From: Aquarana catesbeiana
Taxonomy: Eukaryota; Chordata; Amphibia; Anura; Ranidae
Direction: 5' to 3'
NCBI RefSeq assembly: GCF_042186555.1
Contig: NC_133332.1
Location: 232,854,515 to 232,918,514, forward strand
Length of the DNA: 64,000 nt
Shown here: positions 58,366 to 64,000 of the stretch, one piece after another
How positions within the stretch are numbered: position 1 is the stretch's first letter
How the letters are laid out: each line of letters begins with the position of its first letter
Made by a program: the position numbers and the translations under genes
The notes under the pieces: model-generated
Database searches by the model: none
Seen by the model: only the letters and a program-made list of their open reading frames with translations
Told to the model about the DNA's origin: nothing

Positions 58366-59231
58366 GTGGGGGCACCTGGTCAGCATACCAAAAGGTATGG
58401 AAGGAGTGGATGGCTTTCGTTGAAGGGATTGGGGAGGAACCGATCGGGCAGGAAGTGAATTTGCTACTGTTATATTTCATTATTAGAAAAATGGAGGAAG
58501 GTTTGTCGGCATCTGTGATTAATGCGAAATTAGCAGGGTTGGCTTTCCTGTTCAAGTTACAGGGGCAGCTGGACGTAACAAAAGATTTTCGAGTGAGACA
58601 AGCGTTAAAGGGTTACAGGAGGTCGGTGGTGAAGCGGGACTCCAGGAGACCGGTTACTTTCGAAATTTTGGGGGGTGTTGTTGATCATTTGAAAGGGGTG
58701 TGTTTATCTGAATACGAAGGTTTGTTGTTTAAGGTGGCTTTCGTGTTAGCGTTCTTTGGGGCATTCAGGATAGGGGAGCTGGTTAGTCCTTCTAAGAAGG
58801 TAGAAAGGGGTTTGGGGTGCCAGGATGTGAAGTTGGATAAAGAGAGGTTGCAGTTGTTTTTCAGGAGGTCAAAAACGGATCAGGTAGGGAAAGGTAAGGT
58901 GGTACAAGTTTTTCCGGTTCATGGTTCCCCGTTGTGTCCGGTGGCCACGGTCAGGGAATTTTTAGCGGTGCGTCCAGATTTCAAGGGCCCATTGTTAGTA
59001 CATCGGGATGGTAGTTGGTTATCCAGGTTTCAAATCGGGGCAGTTTTTCGAAGATGTTTAAAGGGGGTAGGCTTGGACGAAAGGGAATTTTCTTCCCATT
59101 CGTTCAGGATTGGGGCTGCTACGGAGGCATCCAAGCATGGTCTCGATGTGGAGTCGGTGAAGCGTATTGGGAGGTGGGAATCTAACAGGTTCCAATCTTA
59201 TGTACGTCCTCATTTGGTGGTAGGAATATAA
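58251..59231 (+). CDS. Tyrosine recombinase of the YR retrotransposon
   Basis: A 326-codon open frame with no visible damage. It would insert a circular cDNA into the genome by strand exchange through a covalent 3'-phosphotyrosine link. Catalytic signs in order: FFGAFRIGELV (box I Arg), FRRSKTDQ (Lys region), HSFRIGAATEA (His-x-x-Arg) and IGRWESNRFQSYVRP (nucleophile Tyr). The N-terminal half (WSAYQKVWKEWMAFVEG) fits the core-binding domain. The frame overlaps the RNase H frame, as in other DIRS-like elements, so the true start could be at a later Met or by frameshift. It is the only protein gene in the window that looks intact end to end. Confidence 0.9.
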   Translation: MGQVPRVGAGGGATRGALSRVDVGHSIRVAAGWIERSVSGGTWSAYQKVWKEWMAFVEGIGEEPIGQEVNLLLLYFIIRKMEEGLSASVINAKLAGLAFLFKLQGQLDVTKDFRVRQALKGYRRSVVKRDSRRPVTFEILGGVVDHLKGVCLSEYEGLLFKVAFVLAFFGAFRIGELVSPSKKVERGLGCQDVKLDKERLQLFFRRSKTDQVGKGKVVQVFPVHGSPLCPVATVREFLAVRPDFKGPLLVHRDGSWLSRFQIGAVFRRCLKGVGLDEREFSSHSFRIGAATEASKHGLDVESVKRIGRWESNRFQSYVRPHLVVGI

Positions 59232-59378
59232 AAAAAATAAATAAATAAATAAATAAAAAGAAGAGAAATATTGTAAGCAATGTTTGGTTTTGTTAATGTT
59301 TTTTCAGTTATTGACCTTAGTGGTTTTTAAGCACTGAATTGTTAGTGGTTAGTTTTTCTTGTCTTCTTCTAATTTCAG

Positions 59379-59963
59379 GTCCGGTGACAAGATTGGTCTG
59401 GATTATGGGCCATTCTTATGTGTGTTGGGGGGCAAGAAGGGGGGATGCTCGTTATGAGGGCAGGCAGTTGGGGTTTAACAGGCGAGATGTTTGCATAAAA
59501 TGGTTGGGCATACTGGGCATGTTATGGGGCAGAAATGCAGCGTCACTCTCAGCAAGACAGACCACCTGACATCTTGGTGGTTCATGCTGGGGGTAATGAC
59601 CTAGGATTGCGTTCCATGGTGGACATCACGCGGGACATCAAATGTGATGTGCGGCGATTGATGGCGGACTTTCCCCACACTATTATAGTGTGGTCAGACA
59701 TGGTGGCTCGTAGATCTTGGAGGATGGCTAGGTCGGTGGCAGGCGTTAACAGGGCCAGGAAGAAGATTAATAGGGAAGTGAGTAAATTTGTAGTTAATAA
59801 TGGGGGTTTGGCTATAAGGCATATGGAGTTGGAATTTGAGACCTGGAGGTACTTGAGGGTTGACGGCGTCCATCTCAATGAGGTGGGAATAGATTTATGG
59901 AACCTGGGATTGCAGGACGGGATTCAGCGAGCTCTTCGTGTTTGGGAGGGCACCCGCGAGTAA
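59379..59963 (+). pseudogene. SGNH/GDSL-type hydrolase ORF of the YR retrotransposon
   Basis: Two frames overlap: one to 59569 with the nucleophile block IMGHSYVCWG, and one from 59535 with VVHAGGNDLG (the Gly/Asn block) and VDGVHLNEVG (Asp-x-x-His). Together they give the SGNH catalytic set, but a frameshift near 59550 separates them. Hydrolase ORFs of this kind have been reported in vertebrate Ngaro-type elements; the substrate is unknown. A pyrimidine-rich tract ending in ttcag (59378) lies just before the conserved start, so the ORF may be reached by splicing (inference). Confidence 0.82.
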
Positions 59964-60344
59964 GGTTTTACTCTTGGGGTGCTGTGGCGGGCGTTGGTCT
60001 GTGCAAGGGAAGGAAGATGGCAAGTAAGAGTGGGATCTGACGTTGTATGGGTCCAGATGCTGGTTCCCGGCTAACGGAGGTTAGCCGGGAAGTGATATGG
60101 GGGCACTGCGGTCACTGGCAGTCTCTGAGCCAGCTTGTCGGCTTGAGGCCTATTTTTTGATATATTGATAAGGACTGCAGTGCCATAATTTTGGTGATGG
60201 CCATTGGATTGATTGTCAAGATGTTATTGCCCAGACCAACGCTCTCTTTTTTCCGTACGTTATTGTTTTTGTTTATTTGATGGATATTTTTCCATAGTTA
60301 TTTTTGAATAAAGTATGTTATATATAAATAAAGCAGGCTGCTAC

Positions 60345-60747
60345 GGCCTTTTATACCCCAAGAATGGTGTGGTCTTAATTTGTAGGGGATTAAGAATAAG
60401 GGGGGTATAAATATGGGCAAAAGTAACATCTGGTATCCAACAGTCATGAGGAGGAAGTGGTCTGGGTGCAGGAAGTAAGCCAGAGCACAGCTAGGACCGC
60501 TGTCTTTACAATCTCTAGCCTGCTATAGGACGTCTATAATGGAGAAAAACACTAAGCATTTTTTTATGTAAACTGATGACCTTAAAGGGGAACTCTGGCC
60601 ATAAACATTGTTTGCTTCGACAGGGTTAAAAAATCTGTCAGGCTTTATTGCCTTGTTGGGGAGATATTGCCCATTTCCAGATTCAGGCAGACTTCTGCTT
60701 CCCATTGCACCCAATGATTCACACCTATCCCGCTTTGTCCATTTTTT
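60345..60747. other. Unassigned DNA after the YR element
   Basis: Contains tttatacccc (60349-60358) and ggggtataaa (60402-60413) facing each other, perhaps the last part of the YR element. A cttaaaggggaactctgg MITE-like start lies at about 60590 without a matching end. Confidence 0.4.
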
Positions 60748-60750
60748 TTA

Positions 60751-61144
60751 GGGCCAGTTCACACCATAGAAATGCAGTCCAGATGCGCTCCAGATGCTTT
60801 TTTGCATGCGCGTTTTTGATGCATTTTTGGTGCATTTTTGATGCAGTCCAGTGCATTCCCCCCCCCTTTTTTTTTCCTTAACCCTGAAGAACATGGGTGT
60901 TCCAGTGCGTTTTTGGTGCGTTCTGGTGCGTTCCCGTGAGTTTTTGATGCTTTTTACAGCGTTCCAGTACAGTCCAGTGCAGGAAAAATGCAGCATGTTC
61001 TACTTTTTTTTCTGGAACTGGAACGCACTTGAACTGCAAGCTCTGGTGTGAACTATGCCATTGAAAACCATATAACCTACTTTCTATGCGTTTTTGATGC
61101 CGACAACAAACGCACTGCACTGCATGTGTGGTGTGAACTGGCCC
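60751..61144. mobile_element. Harbinger-type MITE, gggccagttcacacca ends
   Basis: Perfect inverted ends gggccagttcacacca and tggtgtgaactggccc with TTA on both sides (60748-60750, 61145-61147). The interior is rich in gatgcattttt/gtgcgtt words. Confidence 0.9.
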
Positions 61145-61352
61145 TTAGGCTACGTCCACTCTAGCGTGTGTGTTAAAACGCCGTGTTTTGCCATACAGGT
61201 TAAAGTAGTGCCAACTCCAGCAGGGAAGCAGAATAATGTGCGTTCCAGACACTGCTTTTTTTTAGTTTTATTTTTTTAATTTCAAATTCATTAGAAGTGT
61301 CACACAGTGTTGCATTCCTATACAGTGACATGCGGTGCCATCCAGTGCAGTG

Positions 61353-61495
61353 CAGATTATTATTATACACGATTTATATAGCGCCAACAGTTTACGCAGC
61401 GCTTTACAATGTAGAGGGGGGACAGCACAATTACAATACAGTTCAATACAGAAGGGACAGGAGGCTCCTGCTCGTAAAGCTTACATTCTAAAGGG
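61353..61495. repeat. Dispersed repeat, tagcgccaacagtttacgcag type, copy 2
   Basis: Homologous to 52560-52705, starting attattattatacacgattt and ending taaagcttacattctaaa. Confidence 0.78.
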
Positions 61496-61872
61496 AGGGG
61501 GTGGTGGCAATGGCGTCACTACAACACAACATTATGCTGTGCCCCACCATGTGCCCCCCTAATTTAAAAAAACAATTTCTTATTTTTTTACAAAAAGGCA
61601 ATGTCTAAGAGGGAGAGCGTCCCCAGTCAGCTCCTGCGGGTGATTCCTCCCCCTTCTTTATGCTCGCTGACACTGCATAATGCGAGTGCTCACATAACCA
61701 CGGCCGCCCAATCTGCTCCTTCCCCTGCATCCTCATTGGCAGGGAGAAGAGCGAGTTGCGGGAAGGACTCCACCAGGACTCTCAGTTACTGAAAAAACAG
61801 ACTGATTTCTCCCGTCCTTAGGACAGGAGAACCAGCAGAACCAGCCTGTAAATTCCAAGAGATGCCAGTAAG

Positions 61873-62165
61873 AAGGGTCGCTGGTTCAAATCCCAACCAC
61901 GACATTACCTGCCTGCAGTTTGCATGTTCTCCCTGTGCCTGCGTGGGTTTCCTCCGGGTACTCCGGTTTCCTCCCACACTCCAAAGACATGCTGGTAGGT
62001 TGATTGGATCCTGTCTAAATTGTCCCTAGTAGAAATGAATGTGATTTAGGGACCTTAGATTGTAAGCTCCTTGAGGGTAGGGACTGATGTGAATGTACAA
62101 TGTATATGTAAAGTGCTGCGTAAATTGACGGCGCTATATAAGTACCTGAAATAAATAAATAAAAT
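61873..62165 (+). repeat. tRNA-related SINE with L2-type tail, copy 2
   Basis: B-box-like ggttcaaatcc, then gtttcctcccacactccaaa, gtaagctccttgagggtagg and gcgctatataagtacctg, ending in (AAAT)n. Better preserved than the copy at 17831. Confidence 0.85.
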
Positions 62166-62447
62166 AAATGCCAGACAAGCGCTGTCAATAGCAGGGGCAG
62201 GACAGCAAGAGGAGGCTGGGGAACCCCACAGTGGCAGAACACCAGGGCCCGGTGGCAAGACATCCTTTGCAACCCTGATAGTTCTCCCACTGCTTTGGAC
62301 CCTTATATTTTCTTGGTATGCTGGTGACATATATATCTTGTTTTCCGTAACCCTGGGGGGGGGCCCCAATACAGTAGGAAGGGAGCTCACTGCAGAACAT
62401 GTGAAAGGGCCGTTGTGGGATCGTAGTAAAGGGCCCCAGGATCTATA

Positions 62448-62662
<215 letters not shown>

Positions 62663-63365
62663 TGCATTTTATAGTTGCCCCCCTACTTTTGTCCCTGTCC
62701 CGCCATGTGCCCCCCCCTAAATATGAAAGCTGGAGACGCCACTGGGTGGTGGTACAAAAGGTAATAGAATGATTTGATGGGGGGTGTCAGATAAATGCAG
62801 ACATGCATTGTGGTGTGAACAATTGTTTTCTATGTGCCCTAGCAGTGACATGCCTTTATCCTGTACAGAAAAATGCAGGTCACCGTACACTGTGAATACA
62901 ATCCCTTAGTGCATTGTTTACTGTGTGTTTATTGAAGATTGTCTTCTACCTGCTGTGTAAGATCCCACGGTGGAGTTTATCTTGTTAAAGGCTCTGTGAG
63001 GAATATCGCAGCAGAGGAAAGCCGCTATACAGGAGGAAGGGTCCTGCTGTTGGAAGAGCCTGTGGATACACCGTGTTTGGCCAAGTGATCCGTCCTGTGT
63101 GTGCCTGTCTGATCTCTATAAATTGAGATCCATCACATCTGGTAAGCGGCACTGTTTTACTTTTTTGCTGAACAGAAAAATTGTTTGTTCTCCTGAGAAG
63201 TTCGTCCTTGTTGTTTGCATCGGGTCAAGCACTTTTGGGACTGCAATGCTTAATATTGTTTTCCTTTAATCACAGCACATGTTTGCGCATTTTTATTTGT
63301 TGTATACACTTATTAACTGAATATTCAGGTTTTTTTAGATGCAGTACCAGGCTTTTCATATATGA
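62663..63365. other. Unassigned DNA
   Basis: No gene or repeat ends were recognised. Confidence 0.4.
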
Positions 63366-63368
63366 AAA

Positions 63369-63411
<43 letters not shown>

Positions 63412-63412
63412 G
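63366..63412. repeat. (TA)n microsatellite
   Basis: About twenty TA dinucleotides. Confidence 0.93.
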
Positions 63413-63549
63413 TATTCACATATCTTTTGGGTTTAGCGCAGATATTCTGCTATACAGAAGAATAAATAGATGGAAAGATGAAAAAATGACTGAAGGTCCG
63501 ATTTAACTTTATTTGTTAAAGTTAATTTTTTACTTGTTAAAGTTTATTT

Positions 63550-63668
63550 GTTTTCGACAGAAAAGGTCCGCTGAAGGTCCGATGAAGCCCATACACGGTC
63601 GAATTGTCCGACGGATTCGTTCCAATGGACAAGTTTGGTCGAAAAGTCTGGCCGTGTGTACACAGAAT
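63550..63668. repeat. Harbinger-type MITE, right half only
   Basis: Matches the right half of 27011-27417 (aaaaggtccgct, gtccgatgaagcccatacac, tgtgtacac). The left half is missing. Confidence 0.65.
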
Positions 63669-63784
63669 TAGTCTATCAGCTTGAAAGATGTCTACAAGTC
63701 AGCCATTGCAGCTCCACATTAAAAGAGAGGAGCACAGGGGAAGAAGGCAGAGAGCAAACACATAGTGTAGGATCTTCATCCCTT

Positions 63785-64000
63785 TAACCACTTGACCTCT
63801 GGAAGATTTACCACCCTTCGTGACCAGGCCATTTTTTGCAATACGGCACTGCGTTACTTTAGCTGACAATTGCGTGGTCGTTCCACGCTGTACACAAATA
63901 AAATTTATGTAATTTTTTCCCCCCACAAATAGAGCTTTCTTTTGGTGGTATTTGATCAGCTGTGCAGTTTTTTTTTTTTTTTTTTTCGCTGTTAACCACT
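63785..64000 (-). repeat. TTAA MITE (CCACTT family), partial at right edge
   Basis: TTAACCACTT at about 63785 followed by the reverse of the family right end (agctttcttttggtggtatt, tgatcag). Runs off the window. Confidence 0.65.

Larger units (their letters stand above)
54950..60340 (+). mobile_element. Ngaro-like tyrosine-recombinase retrotransposon with SGNH ORF
   Basis: In order: gag with zinc fingers, RT plus RNase H, an overlapping tyrosine recombinase, and an SGNH hydrolase. This order without a methyltransferase domain fits the Ngaro group of DIRS-like elements. Such elements replicate through RNA and integrate with a recombinase instead of an integrase. Frameshifts and a stop break gag, RT and hydrolase; the recombinase is intact. 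Downstream are cccggctaac/gttagccggg (60067-60091) and AATAAA signals (about 60307, 60329). I did not find the split direct repeats expected at the ends, so the boundaries are approximate. Confidence 0.85.

Overview
This window is non-coding vertebrate DNA made mostly of nested transposable elements. I found no convincing host gene, tRNA or rRNA. The likely source is a frog, probably a ranid (inference). The support is recalled knowledge of amphibian repeat families: Penelope-like elements, a tyrosine-recombinase retrotransposon, a CR1 tail, TTAA-flanked MITEs with CCACTT ends, and SINEs with an L2-type tail. Every recognisable coding region belongs to a mobile element, and nearly all are broken.

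Layout. 1-2500: a partial TTAA MITE, then unassigned DNA. 2880-14750: a foldback repeat split by a Penelope-like element (PLE, minus strand, 3248-14278). The PLE has near-identical 1.7 kb terminal repeats and a reverse transcriptase plus GIY-YIG gene. Two Harbinger-type foldback elements (7922-9512, 9694-12070) sit inside that gene at TTA/TAA sites. 16670-18119: truncated L2/CR1-clade LINE with a 2A-like motif, then a SINE. 18120-21073: a 3 kb repeat carrying an inverted-dimer insertion and an internal duplication. 21160-25740: MITE material with a hAT-like element (22570-25433), which contains a second hAT-like element (23413-24876) full of minisatellites. 26349-32450: small MITEs and a 21-bp minisatellite. 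33020-35026: CR1 tail with two MITEs. 36037-38824: three hAT-like elements nested in one another. 41084-42078: 5'-truncated L1/Tx1 LINE. 42655-43419: TA-flanked MITE. 45292-47846: solo LTR containing a hAT-like element containing a PLE-derived insert with three tandem hammerhead-ribozyme units. 51186-54529: palindrome, SINE and MITEs. 54950-60340: Ngaro-like tyrosine-recombinase retrotransposon (gag, RT-RNase H, intact recombinase, SGNH hydrolase). 60751-64000: MITEs, SINE and AT microsatellites.

How it fits together. Many insertion boundaries are fixed by target-site duplications that I read directly: 8 bp for hAT, TTA/TAA for Harbinger, TTAA for piggyBac-like, 11 bp for PLE, 16 bp for L1 and 5 bp for the LTR. 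These give a relative order of insertions. The most unusual items are the tandem hammerhead insert, the 165-bp host flank repeated inside the PLE, the chain-of-hairpins foldback core, and the SGNH-carrying recombinase retrotransposon.
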